Assembly: GCA_040219235.1 (NCBI GenBank) | Contig: JAVJSV010000021.1 | Coordinates: 62,001-126,000 of the forward strand | DNA: 64,000 nucleotides | Source: Rhodospirillaceae bacterium | Lineage (GTDB): Bacteria; Pseudomonadota; Alphaproteobacteria; Rhodospirillales; Rhodospirillaceae | Direction: 5' to 3' | In this document: piece by piece, positions 25,429 through 35,081 of the stretch | How positions within the stretch are numbered: the stretch's first letter is position 1 | Layout of the letters: the number at the start of each line of letters is the position of its first letter | Position numbers and translations under genes: made by a program | The notes under the pieces: generated by a model | Seen by the model: only the letters and a program-made list of their open reading frames with translations | Database searches by the model: none | What the model was told of the DNA's origin: nothing

Positions 25429-26469
25429 CTAAAGCGCTCTGGTTTTAACCCGGGCCCAGGCGGTGTCGATAATCAGGCGCAGCATGTCAGGATAGCTCAG
25501 GCCATCAAACGACGACATGATGGCTAGCTTGCCGCCTGACTCCCAGGCCGGGTTAGGATTCACTTCCATCAATTTTGGTTCGCCGTCAGCGGCGACGCGA
25601 AAATCAAACCGTGCATAGTCGCGCAAGTGCAGGCGCTGAAACAGTTGTGAGACGCCGCCGAACATTTTTTCTTTAACCAGAGCGGCTATATCCGCTTTCC
25701 GGAATCCGATATCAGTCCAATAGGGTGAGTCAGGCAATGATTTTGATTCATAGGATAGAATTGGATTTAGCCCCTTTGGCAGTTTAGAGAAATCCACTTC
25801 AAGCGGTGGTAGAATTCGCAGGCCGGACTGCGGATTGCCAATGATTCCAATGCCGTATTCTGGTCCGGGCAAGTATTCTTGATACAGCGCGTCCCGGCCC
25901 GGCAATGCCTCACGGAGCCAAGTCATATAGGCTCTCGCTTGCGCCGCATCGCACACCACGGCATCCTTTGTGATGCCTAAACTGCCATCCGCTGTATTGG
26001 GCTTAATCAGGGCCGGGAAAAAATCAGGCAACGTGTCGAGCGGCGCGTGCGCTGGTATGAAGACCTCTTTTGGCACAGCGATACCCAGACTTTCTGCAGC
26101 CATCCGCACCAAAGCCTTATCATAACAGATCACCATGGCTGCCGGGGGTGCTCCTGTGTAGGGCACGCCAAGCATTTCCATATATGCAGGGAGGTTCAGC
26201 TCAAGGACAGCTTGATTGAGATAGCCGGTGTCATTGAAATTGACGACCAAGTCTGGCGGAGAGTGCCGTAAGCGGTCGAGCACGGGCGGGTGCTCATTCC
26301 AGACGTCAACGTCGTACGCTCCATGGCTTTGAAAAGCGGCCACCATGATCTGGTGTTGTTCAATATCCTCTGGATTATAATGCCCGCCAGGTTTCGTTGG
26401 ATCGACTGCAGTGTGATCCCCTGTCATAATTGCGATGCGACGTGGACGGTCAGGCAAAGATTCAACCAT
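25429..26469 (-). CDS. D-alanine-D-alanine ligase-like ATP-grasp protein
   Basis: 346 residues with the Ddl-like ATP-grasp layout. An N-terminal domain contains NFNDTGYLNQA, followed by PYTGAPPAAMVICYDKALVRM, ALIKPNTADGSLGITKD for the ATP-binding loop, YQEYLPGPEYGIGIIG, and the metal-binding end FDFRVAADGEPKLMEVNPNP. It should form a peptide-like amide bond using ATP. It is not next to cell-wall genes and differs from housekeeping Ddl in the first domain, so a specialised ligase role is likely. It ends 11 bp from the convergent CocE hydrolase. Confidence 0.82.
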   Translation of the reverse strand: MVESLPDRPRRIAIMTGDHTAVDPTKPGGHYNPEDIEQHQIMVAAFQSHGAYDVDVWNEHPPVLDRLRHSPPDLVVNFNDTGYLNQAVLELNLPAYMEMLGVPYTGAPPAAMVICYDKALVRMAAESLGIAVPKEVFIPAHAPLDTLPDFFPALIKPNTADGSLGITKDAVVCDAAQARAYMTWLREALPGRDALYQEYLPGPEYGIGIIGNPQSGLRILPPLEVDFSKLPKGLNPILSYESKSLPDSPYWTDIGFRKADIAALVKEKMFGGVSQLFQRLHLRDYARFDFRVAADGEPKLMEVNPNPAWESGGKLAIMSSFDGLSYPDMLRLIIDTAWARVKTRAL

Positions 26470-26618
26470 GGGCTGGATAGTACTCCGTCGTTAACGCGAG
26501 ACCTGTTGCATATGCGAGCCGATTAGCAGTGTCAGGCGCGCAATCACGCCATAGTAATTCAATAATTCCGCCTCAACCTGTTTAGTGAAGCGATGCATTT
26601 AGCTATGTCATGATTAAA

Positions 26619-27293
26619 CTAAAATGGTTTCACTTTGCCAAGAAACGCGATCAGTGCGACGATGCCCCAGAGCGTCAGCGCAGCAACTTTAGAGCGGCCC
26701 AGGGCGGCCTCGATGATGTCGTTGCCTTTTTCAGCGTCTGCGCCACCTGCGCGCACCATACCAAACCCAATAATCCAGTCTTTAATGACACTGCGTAAAT
26801 ACACCCCGAGGGAGACCGCGCCTGCGAATAGGAATATCTTTGCGGCGAGCCAATTGCCCGCAATTGGATTGTCAGAGATCAAAGACCAGAGGCCGAGTCC
26901 GCCCATGCCGAGAATCACGATGTACCTCAGGTACATATCGATCCCGCGTACCTTGGCTGTCATTGGATGCTGCTCGTTAAAAAACATCCACCAATTTGCA
27001 GCCAACCAGATGAGACTGACGACCCAGATTGTCACTAGGCCGAGACCGCCGATGGGTGAGACACCGATCATCCACGACATTTGGAAACCCACGGGAATGA
27101 GAGCAATCAAAGCGGTCCTTGGCCCCATATCGCATTGCATAAGAACGTGCATGAACCGGAAGCGCTCGTCTAAGGGTAGATTGCGGTTCGCAACGTATTG
27201 TGCCGTGAAGTACACGCCGAGGTCTCCGCCCAGCCAATATACGAACAGGAGGGTATGGATATAGATAAGTAGGTCGTATGATGTGAAGTCCAC
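26619..27293 (-). CDS. Integral membrane protein (CopD/DUF2269-like topology)
   Basis: 224 residues with about six transmembrane helices. It opens with YDLLIYIHTLLFVYWLGGDLG, a His-containing first helix typical of heme- or metal-related small membrane proteins, and a second His follows in FMHVLMQ. The rest alternates hydrophobic segments with short loops and ends ALIAFLGKVKPF. GTG start at 27293 with GGGGAG five bases upstream. The family is not securely recognised; a cytochrome-b-like or CopD-like role is suggested by the histidines only. It stands alone on its strand. Confidence 0.7.
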   Translation of the reverse strand: MDFTSYDLLIYIHTLLFVYWLGGDLGVYFTAQYVANRNLPLDERFRFMHVLMQCDMGPRTALIALIPVGFQMSWMIGVSPIGGLGLVTIWVVSLIWLAANWWMFFNEQHPMTAKVRGIDMYLRYIVILGMGGLGLWSLISDNPIAGNWLAAKIFLFAGAVSLGVYLRSVIKDWIIGFGMVRAGGADAEKGNDIIEAALGRSKVAALTLWGIVALIAFLGKVKPF

Positions 27294-27393
27294 GGTTGCT
27301 CCCCAAAGGTTCCCATATGATTGATGTCAAAAATTCATCATACCTGAAGCCTGACCGGGCGCCAGGGTCTGAATTGTTCGTGCGAGGGTCATC

Positions 27394-27918
27394 ATGACAG
27401 ATAGGTTTTTATCACATACTTTAACCGGCTTGGCATGTGCTGGCCTCTTTATGATGTTGGTGTCGGCGTCTGCCTTCAGCTATGAAAAACGCGGTGGCAC
27501 AGCAGAAGATTATGCCGCCATTGAAGCGATAGAAGTGCGATGGCAGGCCGCTTACGGGGCACGAGATTTTGATGCTTTGGCTGAACTTTACACTGAAGAC
27601 GGATGGGTAATGGCACGCCGTCAACCGGCCATGCGCGGGCGCGCACAAATCCGAGATTTTTTTCAGTCTGTTGCAGAAGATACCAAACTCGCGGTGACTT
27701 TTGATGTCGAAGAACTAGAGGTGATTGGCGATTATGCCTGGAATACAGCCCGCTTCGCCTTAACGTATCAATCTATGTCAGGTGCGGCACCTGTTCATGA
27801 TTTCGGCCGCGCTTTGATCTTGTACAAAAAAGGTTTAGACGGTCTTTGGCGTATCCATCGTGATATGGATACACCAACGCCAGACGCCGAAGATATGAGC
27901 CCCCCAACCCCACGTTAA
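27394..27918 (+). CDS. Exported NTF2-fold protein (DUF4440/SgcJ-like)
   Basis: 174 residues with an N-terminal signal peptide (LTGLACAGLFMMLVSASAFS). The mature part is the SnoaL/DUF4440 pattern: DYAAIEAIEVRWQAAYGARD, LAELYTEDGWVMARRQP, MRGRAQIRDFFQSV and a C-terminal DGLWRIHRDMDTP. The fold is a cone-shaped ligand-binding dimer found in isomerases, dehydratases and ketosteroid-like enzymes; activity is unknown. A GAGG ribosome binding site lies before the ATG. It precedes trkH by 16 bp on the same strand, so the two may be co-transcribed. Confidence 0.85.
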   Translation: MTDRFLSHTLTGLACAGLFMMLVSASAFSYEKRGGTAEDYAAIEAIEVRWQAAYGARDFDALAELYTEDGWVMARRQPAMRGRAQIRDFFQSVAEDTKLAVTFDVEELEVIGDYAWNTARFALTYQSMSGAAPVHDFGRALILYKKGLDGLWRIHRDMDTPTPDAEDMSPPTPR

Positions 27919-27934
27919 GCAGTACACTGGTTCC

Positions 27935-29374
27935 ATGGCCCGCATATTCAATGTTCTTGGCATTCTGCTGACAATCCTTGCCTGTGCTCAGGTTGTTCCT
28001 TTGCTGGCCGATCTGGTGGCTGGAAATCCGGACTGGATGGTTTTTGCGGTTTCTTCGGTCCTCACATTATTCCTTGGAATGTCTCTGGTTCTCGCCAATG
28101 CTAGCCATGCGGAACGGATTACCATCAGGGAAGGCTATTTGCTTACGGCTTTGGCTTGGGTGGTCTTGCCTGTTTTTGGGGCGGCCCCATTTCTCTTCAG
28201 CGTTGAAGATTTAAGCATCACGGATGCCATCTTCGAGAGCGTATCGGGCATCACTACCACAGGCTCTACGGTGCTCACCGAACTAGACACCCTGCCACCC
28301 GGGCTGCTGTTGTGGCGGTCTATGCAGCAATGGATCGGCGGCATTGGAATCATTGTGATGGGCGTTGCAATTCTGCCGCTGCTGCGGGTCGGTGGTATGC
28401 AACTCATGAAAACCGAGAGTTCAGACACATCCGATAAAGTTCTGCCACGGGCCAGGCAAGTCGCGACAGGTATCTTTGCAGTTTACATTATTCTGACTCT
28501 CATTTGTGCGATGGCGTATGGCTTCGCAGGGATGACCAGTTTCGACGCCATAAATCATGCCATGACCACGATTGCGACGGGCGGCTTCTCGACCCATGAC
28601 GATTCATTTGGGCACTTTCAGTCAACTTGGCTGCCCTGGATTGCTGTATTTTTCATGATCTGTGGAGCATTGCCCTTTAGCTTGTATCTCAAGGCAATCG
28701 GCAGAGATCCGATGCTGTTATTTAAGAATTCACAGGTTCAGTTTTTTCTTGGGTTTTGCCTGTTTGTGATCGTTCTTATGGCTATTTGGGCGTGGCGCAC
28801 GATGCCGCTTTCCTTCCCGGAGGCGCTCTCTCAATCTGCATTTAATACGATTTCAATCGTCACAACGACGGGATTTGTAAATGCGGATTATACGTTATGG
28901 GGAAGTGCATCCGTTGTGTTTCTCATTATTACGTTTGCCGGTGGTTGCTCGGGGTCGACATCCGGGTCTGTAAAAATGTTTCGCTACCAATTGATGTGGT
29001 CTTTTCTGAAGTCACAGGTAAATCGGTTGATTCACCCCCATGGAGTGTTTCCCGTGACCTATGATGGTCATGATGTGTCTTCTGATATTGTGCTCTCGGT
29101 TACAGCTTTTCTTGCTCTGTATCTGATCAGTTGGTTTGGGCTGTCTGTGGCTCTGGCCGCCTGTGGTTTGGAGTTCCAGACCAGTGTTTCAGCGGCGGCC
29201 ACAGCCCTCACAAATGTTGGTCCGGGCTTAGGGCCTATTGTTGGTCCAGCTGGTAATTTTAGTAGTCTTGGTGATCCAGAGAAGTGGCTACTTTCCGCCG
29301 GGATGCTTTTGGGGCGCTTGGAGCTATTTACTCTTTTTGTGATGATCACACCGCGGTTTTGGCGCGACTTCTAG
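27935..29374 (+). CDS. trkH: TrkH family potassium uptake protein
   Basis: 479 residues with the four pseudo-repeated pore units of TrkH/KtrB. The selectivity-filter segments are visible as FESVSGITTTGSTVL, HAMTTIATGGFSTHD, FNTISIVTTTGFVNADY and TALTNVGPGLGPIVGPAGNF. The diagnostic block WIGGIGIIVMGVAILPLL follows the first pore. It takes up potassium with the help of the cytoplasmic regulator TrkA, which is not in the window. It overlaps the convergent GGDEF gene by 4 bp. Confidence 0.94.
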   Translation: MARIFNVLGILLTILACAQVVPLLADLVAGNPDWMVFAVSSVLTLFLGMSLVLANASHAERITIREGYLLTALAWVVLPVFGAAPFLFSVEDLSITDAIFESVSGITTTGSTVLTELDTLPPGLLLWRSMQQWIGGIGIIVMGVAILPLLRVGGMQLMKTESSDTSDKVLPRARQVATGIFAVYIILTLICAMAYGFAGMTSFDAINHAMTTIATGGFSTHDDSFGHFQSTWLPWIAVFFMICGALPFSLYLKAIGRDPMLLFKNSQVQFFLGFCLFVIVLMAIWAWRTMPLSFPEALSQSAFNTISIVTTTGFVNADYTLWGSASVVFLIITFAGGCSGSTSGSVKMFRYQLMWSFLKSQVNRLIHPHGVFPVTYDGHDVSSDIVLSVTAFLALYLISWFGLSVALAACGLEFQTSVSAAATALTNVGPGLGPIVGPAGNFSSLGDPEKWLLSAGMLLGRLELFTLFVMITPRFWRDF

Positions 29375-30528
29375 GCCAGTTCTGCTGAAGGTGCGGTGTT
29401 CTCGCGCTTTGTGTCTTCGTCAAAAGCACGCTGAGGCGAGGCAGCGAAGACAGCTTTCTCGCGACCCTGTTCAATCGCGTCTTCCAATCCTTGTTCAACT
29501 CTTTTGAGCAGATCATTCCCAGTGTGGTCCGAGCGACTTGCTTCGGTTACACCCGCCGAAACCGTAAAGTGAACGACCTCACCGTAGACGTTTACTTCCA
29601 AGCTTTTCAAATCATCCACCATCCGGTGGGCGAGTGTTAGGGCCCCTGGGCCTGGCGTTTCCGGGAGCAAGGCGACAAAGCGGCGTTCGGATAACCGGCC
29701 AAAACTATCGCAATGGCGCATAACCAACACGCAGTAGCCCGCAAACACGCGCGCCACCGTATCAGCGGCGTGGTCTCCCCAGGTGTCGCGGATTGCAGCA
29801 AGACCATCAATCTCGAACATGATGCACGAAAAGGGCTCGTTGTAACGTCTCGCACGGGTGAACTCATTGTTGGCCAACACCCGGATGTGTGTTTTGTTGG
29901 CGACGCCTGATAGTTCATCAGTGGTTGCGCGGCGGCTCAGTTCCCATTTGTATGAAAAAGCTTCACGCGCCGTCCGGTCAGCCACAAAGGCAACCACAAC
30001 CGCAATGGCAAGTGCTGGCGCTAAGTATCCGAACGCCGAGACCATGCTGATGGCCACGTCCTGAAGGGGGAACAGAAACAACGTCGCCAGCACGGCAACC
30101 ACAAGTGCTGACGCCACAGCCGCCAGAGATATTAGCAGCGTTGGTGAAAGGGCGGTCAGATAAATACATAACAGCCCCATGAGCAGAGCAAAGCGCGTGT
30201 CGCCACTGTCAGGAAGACTTGCCGTGCCAAAAGCAATGTGAGTTGCAAAAGCCAACGCAAAAAGGATCGGCAACAGTTCAGCCCGGTCTTGAACAAAGCG
30301 TATGAAACTGGTGGCAAAGAGAATCAGAGTGAAGGCGAGAAGCATCAACGAGGAATTGCCAAGCACGCCGCCCGCTTGGCCTGAACTGTACGCAACCCAC
30401 ATGGTGCCAAGACAATAGAGTCCCCCGCCGACGAGAACGAACCATCGCTGCAATACGGTCTGGTTTTCCGCCCGATCCGTTTGGTATGCGGCTTCTTTTT
30501 CTTGGCCGAAGTGAGATTCAAAGATCAT
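29371..30528 (-). CDS. Membrane GGDEF-domain protein with degenerate signature
   Basis: 385 residues. About six transmembrane helices occupy residues 30-190, then a GGDEF domain begins at TTDELSGVANKTHI. The substrate-binding half (IMFEIDGLAAIRDTWGDHAADTV) is kept, but the active-site loop reads GRLSERRFVALLPET, where diguanylate cyclases have GG(D/E)EF. Synthesis of c-di-GMP is therefore unlikely; a receptor or regulatory role is possible. A GGAG site lies nine bases before the ATG. A second GGDEF gene lies 73 bp upstream on the same strand. Confidence 0.85.
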   Translation of the reverse strand: MIFESHFGQEKEAAYQTDRAENQTVLQRWFVLVGGGLYCLGTMWVAYSSGQAGGVLGNSSLMLLAFTLILFATSFIRFVQDRAELLPILFALAFATHIAFGTASLPDSGDTRFALLMGLLCIYLTALSPTLLISLAAVASALVVAVLATLFLFPLQDVAISMVSAFGYLAPALAIAVVVAFVADRTAREAFSYKWELSRRATTDELSGVANKTHIRVLANNEFTRARRYNEPFSCIMFEIDGLAAIRDTWGDHAADTVARVFAGYCVLVMRHCDSFGRLSERRFVALLPETPGPGALTLAHRMVDDLKSLEVNVYGEVVHFTVSAGVTEASRSDHTGNDLLKRVEQGLEDAIEQGREKAVFAASPQRAFDEDTKRENTAPSAELA

Positions 30529-30600
30529 AACTCATATGCTCCAGAGCTTAGCTTATCACACCCGGAAAATAGAGCCACCTAACACAACGGCACATTTTTT

Positions 30601-31566
30601 CTAATGGGTTTTTGCTATGCTTATCTCTGTCGCCCGAGTCATGCGACAGGTGCGTTTGGCTTCTGTCATGGCGTCGGCAGCTCTCTGTAAAACGTCAGTG
30701 CCAGATACATGCTCGCCGCCGCGACTAAAGGCTGTAACGCCGATAGCGGCACTCATTTCATGTTCTCCATCAAATGTCCGCACAGGTTGTGCGAAAGCCG
30801 TGGCAATGCGTCGTGCAACCATCATGGCATTGGCAGTGTCAGAGACCTGATCAATGAGGCAGCCGAACTCGTCACTGCCTAAGCGGGCCATTGTTTCACT
30901 TGGCCACTTCATGGCTTTTAAGCGCCGGCCTGTCTCACGCAGAATAGCATCACCAACTTTAAGTCCGTACGCTTCATTGATGAATTTCAGACCGTTTAAG
31001 TTGACGTAAACCAGAGCCCCCATCGAAGGCCCCGCGCTAGGAGCGGTTGAGATTGTTTTGTTGATCGCATCTAAAATGGCTTTGCGGTTTGATAAGTTTG
31101 ACAGCGGATCGTGGAAAGCCGCTTTGGCCAACTCTGACTGCCGTTTATGGCGCGCGAGTGTATAGCGGATAGATCGTTCCAACCCTTCAACGGTCATATC
31201 GCCTTTAACCATGAAATCATAAGCCCCGCGCGAGAGCGCGCCTTCATCAACGGCGGGGTCCTGCATGCCGGTTAGCATAATAAAGGGAATGTCGATGTCA
31301 CGCCGACGGGCTTCGTCCATCAGATCAAAGCCGGTATTGGGTGTTAAGTAGTAGTCGGTGAGACAAATATCCACGGATTGATTGGTGAGGGCATCCATCG
31401 CGTTCGGAATCTCATCCGTGGTCACGATGTTGTCTCGCCGGATACCGCTGGCCTCAAGGAACCGTTTAATCAGGCTGGCATCCATTGCATTATCTTCAAA
31501 AAGCAAAACACGCAGGGCGTTATCGACCTGTGACCGCGGCAGAACCATATCTGTCCTCAAACTCAT
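30601..31566 (-). CDS. Response regulator with receiver and GGDEF domains
   Basis: 321 residues. The N-terminal receiver domain has acidic residues (LLFEDNAMD), the phospho-acceptor Asp in ICLTDYYL near residue 71, Thr in IMLTGMQD and Lys in DFMVKGD. The GGDEF domain follows (HDPLSNLSNRKAILDA) with the signature RLGSDEFGCL, which keeps D, E and F but has Ser for the second Gly, so cyclase activity is plausible. It resembles PleD-type regulators with one receiver. No cognate histidine kinase is adjacent. It precedes the degenerate GGDEF gene on the same strand. Confidence 0.9.
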   Translation of the reverse strand: MSLRTDMVLPRSQVDNALRVLLFEDNAMDASLIKRFLEASGIRRDNIVTTDEIPNAMDALTNQSVDICLTDYYLTPNTGFDLMDEARRRDIDIPFIMLTGMQDPAVDEGALSRGAYDFMVKGDMTVEGLERSIRYTLARHKRQSELAKAAFHDPLSNLSNRKAILDAINKTISTAPSAGPSMGALVYVNLNGLKFINEAYGLKVGDAILRETGRRLKAMKWPSETMARLGSDEFGCLIDQVSDTANAMMVARRIATAFAQPVRTFDGEHEMSAAIGVTAFSRGGEHVSGTDVLQRAADAMTEAKRTCRMTRATEISIAKTH

Positions 31567-31878
31567 CCGCTTCTGACGGCGGAAATTGATTTATACCGCC
31601 TGATGGGAGCGGCCTCGTGTTGAGCATCAAGCTAGCTTCAAATGGTTACCACGGGGTGAATCAATCAAGGCAAAACCGCGGTAGGTCTGGCGTAAATCGC
31701 GAAAATGTTTGCCGCAAATGAGAAAAAGAATGTGACAGAGCGGCAATGTCACTGGGATGTGAGGCAGAATCCTAGGCGTTGTGTGCCATAGTCTGATGAG
31801 TGATCGGTTCAGAGCACCGATTCGTAGATAAATTAAGATGCCCGCTGCCGGGCCGCTGAAAATGACTAAGGAGGTCCC
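31567..31878. other. 312-bp divergent intergenic region
   Basis: This is the spacer between the receiver-GGDEF gene and msrP. I see no ORF, RNA gene or strong inverted repeat. Its right end holds the near-perfect ribosome binding site TAAGGAGGT (31867-31875) for msrP; promoters for both genes presumably lie here. Confidence 0.5.
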
Positions 31879-32856
31879 ATGCTGATTCGAATGGCCAAGA
31901 AATCTGACCCAAAACCGAGCGAGATCACATCAAAGCAAGATTATTTGAATCGCCGGTCTTTTATGGCTGCAACCGGTCTGGCCGCTGGGTCTGCCGCGCT
32001 CGGCTTCAATCTGTCTCCGGCTTCGGCAGCCGTCGAGCGTCCTGGGGTCAATGAGGCCCTATCCCCTCTTGTTGATGGGTATGGGAAGGTCGGCGAAGAC
32101 GATTCGTTGACTCCTTACGATGATGTCACGACCTACAATAATTTTTATGAGTTCGGCACGGGCAAGAGTGATCCGGTTGAAAACTCAGGCCCGTTCACCC
32201 CCCGGCCTTGGGAAATTACCGTTGACGGATTGTGCGCAAATCCCGGGACGATCGGGTTAGAAGATTTTCTGAAGTCCCACGATCTGGAAGAGCGCATTTA
32301 TCGCCTGCGTTGTGTTGAAGCGTGGTCGATGGTTGTGCCGTGGGTCGGTATTTCCCTGGCGGATGTGGTCAAGCGTTTCGAGCCCAAGAGCGCTGCCAAG
32401 TACGTACGCTTTGAGACGGTTGTACGACCGGAAGAGATGGTGGGGCAGAGGTCTCGCCGTATTTTGCCATGGCCTTATGTGGAAGGTCTCCGACTCGATG
32501 AGGCAACGCACCCGCTTTCCCTATTGGCTGTCGGCCTGTATGGCGAAGTCCTGCCAAACCAAAGTGGTGCGCCAATCCGACTGGTGGTGCCGTGGAAGTA
32601 TGGCTTTAAATCTATTAAATCGATTGTCAGACTCTCCTTTACCGATGAACAGCCTGAGAACACATGGAACGTCATGGCTGCCAACGAGTATGGCTTCTAT
32701 GCCAACGTCAATCCGAACGTTGACCATCCCCGCTGGTCGCAAGCCCGCGAACGCCGCATTGGCGATTTTCTGCGCCGGGAAACACTCATGTTTAACGGCT
32801 ACGAAGAAGAGATTGGTGATCTCTATGCCGGATTAGATTTGAGAAAGAACTACTGA
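31879..32856 (+). CDS. msrP: Protein-methionine-sulfoxide reductase catalytic subunit MsrP
   Basis: 325 residues, the molybdopterin enzyme formerly called YedY, which repairs oxidised methionines in periplasmic proteins. A Tat signal ([20 protein letters not shown]) starts near residue 29. The molybdenum-ligating Cys is in [20 protein letters not shown]. Further family blocks are [26 protein letters not shown] and [29 protein letters not shown] lies just before the ATG. Its membrane heme partner MsrQ is normally the next gene, but here lies at 40933. Confidence 0.96.
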   Translation: MLIRMAKKSDPKPSEITSKQDYLNRRSFMAATGLAAGSAALGFNLSPASAAVERPGVNEALSPLVDGYGKVGEDDSLTPYDDVTTYNNFYEFGTGKSDPVENSGPFTPRPWEITVDGLCANPGTIGLEDFLKSHDLEERIYRLRCVEAWSMVVPWVGISLADVVKRFEPKSAAKYVRFETVVRPEEMVGQRSRRILPWPYVEGLRLDEATHPLSLLAVGLYGEVLPNQSGAPIRLVVPWKYGFKSIKSIVRLSFTDEQPENTWNVMAANEYGFYANVNPNVDHPRWSQARERRIGDFLRRETLMFNGYEEEIGDLYAGLDLRKNY

Positions 32857-32970
32857 GGTTATGACTGTTGCCGCAGTCTTAAAAAATGAACGTTCAACTC
32901 TGAGGCGATTTGTTCACTACATATTTGCTGTATAGTGATTGGCCATAGTCCATTTTTCGGGATTAATCGC

Positions 32971-33783
32971 ATGGTCAATTTAAAGACACTCGCAATAACC
33001 AGCGCAATAATCAGCATTGTCAGTGGATTTTCTGCTGTTAGTGGCATTGCCCAAGAGCCTTCCGTTGAACGATCAAGCTTTTTCACTTTTAATGAAGGTG
33101 ATCGCATTGAAGACTCAGGCGTCATTGCCGTTGAGTCTGGTCGCTTCGCGCGTTCCGAAGCCTTCGAGGTGGTGCGTCATGCCGAGGGTGGCCGGACCAT
33201 CACCAGCATCATTACGGGAGCTGACGGCAGCTATCGTGTTGAGGGACGATGGTCCTATGATGCTACTGAACATGCGATCGGCGCCGACGGAAAAGCCAGT
33301 TATAATGGGGTCCCCGCCAGTATCAATATTGTGGCAACGCCTCCAACAGCGGCGATCACGGTGCGTGCCGGTGCCGTAGAGCGCACAATTCCCGCGCCGT
33401 GCGATCCAGACTGTCTGATTGATATGGCCCCAAGTGCTCTGCCGATGTTCACGATGACCCGCCGGTACGATGTGTCCGTGGGTGGAGATCAGGCGTTTCG
33501 ATGGATTGGGCAGGGGCTGGTTGCCGATCAAGTGTTACTCGAAGGAGTTGCGAAGATTCGCCTGCTCGACCGTCAGACCGTCGGTGATGTTGACGTTTCA
33601 CATTTCATTTTTGTCGAAACACTGACAGATGCCAAGACAGGGGCCGTGACCAGCTTTGCGTTTAATCTTTGGGTCGACGCAGACCATCGCCCCCTGGCGT
33701 TCGGTATGACCAGCGGTACACTTGGGGTGCGCAAAGGTTTTGAAGCCGTCCCGGCCGCAATGCCCGCGCAGTTTGCCGAATAG
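32971..33783 (+). CDS. Exported protein of unknown function
   Basis: 270 residues from the ATG at 32971, with a Sec-type signal (LAITSAIISIVSGFSAVSGIAQ). The mature part is beta-rich and has a CDPDC pair of cysteines near residue 146 that could form a disulfide or bind metal. Repeated features are ITSIITGADGSYRVEGRWSYD and FAFNLWVDADHRPLAF. A periplasmic protein with a beta-barrel or lipocalin-like fold is possible, but no family is recognised. It follows msrP by 114 bp on the same strand, where msrQ would be expected. Confidence 0.65.
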   Translation: MVNLKTLAITSAIISIVSGFSAVSGIAQEPSVERSSFFTFNEGDRIEDSGVIAVESGRFARSEAFEVVRHAEGGRTITSIITGADGSYRVEGRWSYDATEHAIGADGKASYNGVPASINIVATPPTAAITVRAGAVERTIPAPCDPDCLIDMAPSALPMFTMTRRYDVSVGGDQAFRWIGQGLVADQVLLEGVAKIRLLDRQTVGDVDVSHFIFVETLTDAKTGAVTSFAFNLWVDADHRPLAFGMTSGTLGVRKGFEAVPAAMPAQFAE

Positions 33784-33825
33784 TTTTATCCCGGTCTTTA
33801 ACGTCTGATTGCTACCGCGTTATCT

Positions 33826-34845
33826 TTAGCTGTCGGGTACGCCAAACACTGAGCCCTTGCCGCCCGGTCCGCCGCGTCCGGCGGCGCGTTTTTCGTCGAT
33901 GATTTTCTTGGCGTAAGACCACGTGTTCTCGTTTTCGCTCAGACCTTTCCATTCTTTCGGGGCTTCAAGATATTTCGGGTAATTCTTGGCTGTGTAATCC
34001 CGAATATATTTTGGTAACCCCTCAACACCATTCATGAACTTAAACGACTGCGAATGATAAACCATGTGGCCGGCACGATTGCCCATTTCCATGAATGGCA
34101 GCCACATGCCACAGCGTGCCCAGGCTGTGTGGTTTGAGGCCGAGGCCACGTCCGGGTTCGCCACTTCGCTGAGGCTGCTGGAGATGGCCCATAACTCGCA
34201 GGATTGGTAGACGTCCTGTTGCGAATGCAGGGGATAGTCTTTGCGTGTCAGCGGGTTCTCTTGGGTGCGGAACACGTCGATTTGAAAGACAATGCGATCG
34301 CCGACAATCTCGTGATCAAAAGGCGGAGACCGGAAACCACCTGACACCCGCGAAATACGGTTCACGGGATCATTCAGAATATGCAGCACTTCAACGGTTC
34401 GCCCTGTCGCTGGATTCGTCCATGTATCGAGAATTTCTCCCGTTTTGGGGTCCATGTAGTACAGAATTTCTCGATGATAGAAATGCCAGACGCCATCGCC
34501 TTGATAATCCAGGCGCGTCGCGCCCACACCATAGGTTTGAAAGGCCAGATAATTTGCTTCTCCAGGCACCCACATCCAGGCTTTGCCTCCAAAACCGCTG
34601 ATCACGTCTTCACCGGAGAGGTCGCCCTGAATTTTTAGCAACGACCGTAAATTGGTTTCCGGGTCCATGCTGTCAAAATCTGTCGGCACAGCTGCGTTTG
34701 CGCTTCTCGGCATAATTGATGGTGCGGCCAGTCCAGCAGCGCCTAAGCCCGCAGCTTTCAGCATATCGCGGCGGCTGGATGCCTCTGTGGCAGCAAGGGT
34801 TTCAGACAGAAGCGGTGGCAGAGCGGCGGAAGAGGGCAAGGTCAT
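33826..34845 (-). CDS. Tat-exported DUF1838 family protein, copy 4
   Basis: 339 residues. The twin-arginine signal reads SSRRDMLKAAGLGAAGLA (about residues 23-40) and ends near ANA. Mature blocks match the family: RSLLKIQGDLSGEDVI, AFQTYGVGATR, FYHREILYYMDPKTGEILDTW, NPATGRTVEVLHILNDPVNR and MGNRAGHMVYHSQSFKF. It is much more distant from the 7.7-12.7 kb copies than they are from one another. The C terminus has a Gly-rich tail (RAAGRGGPGGKGS). It is divergent from the formylglycine-generating-enzyme-like gene, with 236 bp between them. Confidence 0.78.
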   Translation of the reverse strand: MTLPSSAALPPLLSETLAATEASSRRDMLKAAGLGAAGLAAPSIMPRSANAAVPTDFDSMDPETNLRSLLKIQGDLSGEDVISGFGGKAWMWVPGEANYLAFQTYGVGATRLDYQGDGVWHFYHREILYYMDPKTGEILDTWTNPATGRTVEVLHILNDPVNRISRVSGGFRSPPFDHEIVGDRIVFQIDVFRTQENPLTRKDYPLHSQQDVYQSCELWAISSSLSEVANPDVASASNHTAWARCGMWLPFMEMGNRAGHMVYHSQSFKFMNGVEGLPKYIRDYTAKNYPKYLEAPKEWKGLSENENTWSYAKKIIDEKRAAGRGGPGGKGSVFGVPDS

Positions 34846-34995
34846 ACGAGAAGTCCCTTATGGCTAGTCTTGAAGATATAAAAACCTACCGCGCAAATTG
34901 ACTGACCTGCGGCCCTCTCTCCAAGACTGTCCGACTGGCGGGCGGCGACACTCGGTGGCATAATTGCTGTTAATCAAACATTTTGAAAGCCAACA

Positions 34996-35033
34996 TGGAA
35001 AATCAATCTGGAAAATCAATCTGGAAAATCAAC
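34996..35033 (+). repeat. Three tandem 13-bp repeats
   Basis: TGGAAAATCAATC occurs at 34996-35008 and 35009-35021, and a third copy with one change near its end at 35022-35033. It lies about 50 bp upstream of the start at 35082 and might be an upstream regulatory element or simple replication slippage. Confidence 0.7.
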
Positions 35034-35081
35034 GTGCTAAGTTTGTATTCTGTCCGGCGAAAAAGTAAGGGAGTTATCTCA

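Noticed and set aside
26635-27264. 209-codon open frame on the plus strand
   Set aside because: Antisense to a membrane protein; hydrophobic codons read backwards give a low-complexity sequence with no motif.
32860-32890. GACTG/CAGTC hairpin after msrP
   Set aside because: Five-bp stem followed by A-rich rather than T-rich sequence on the coding strand.
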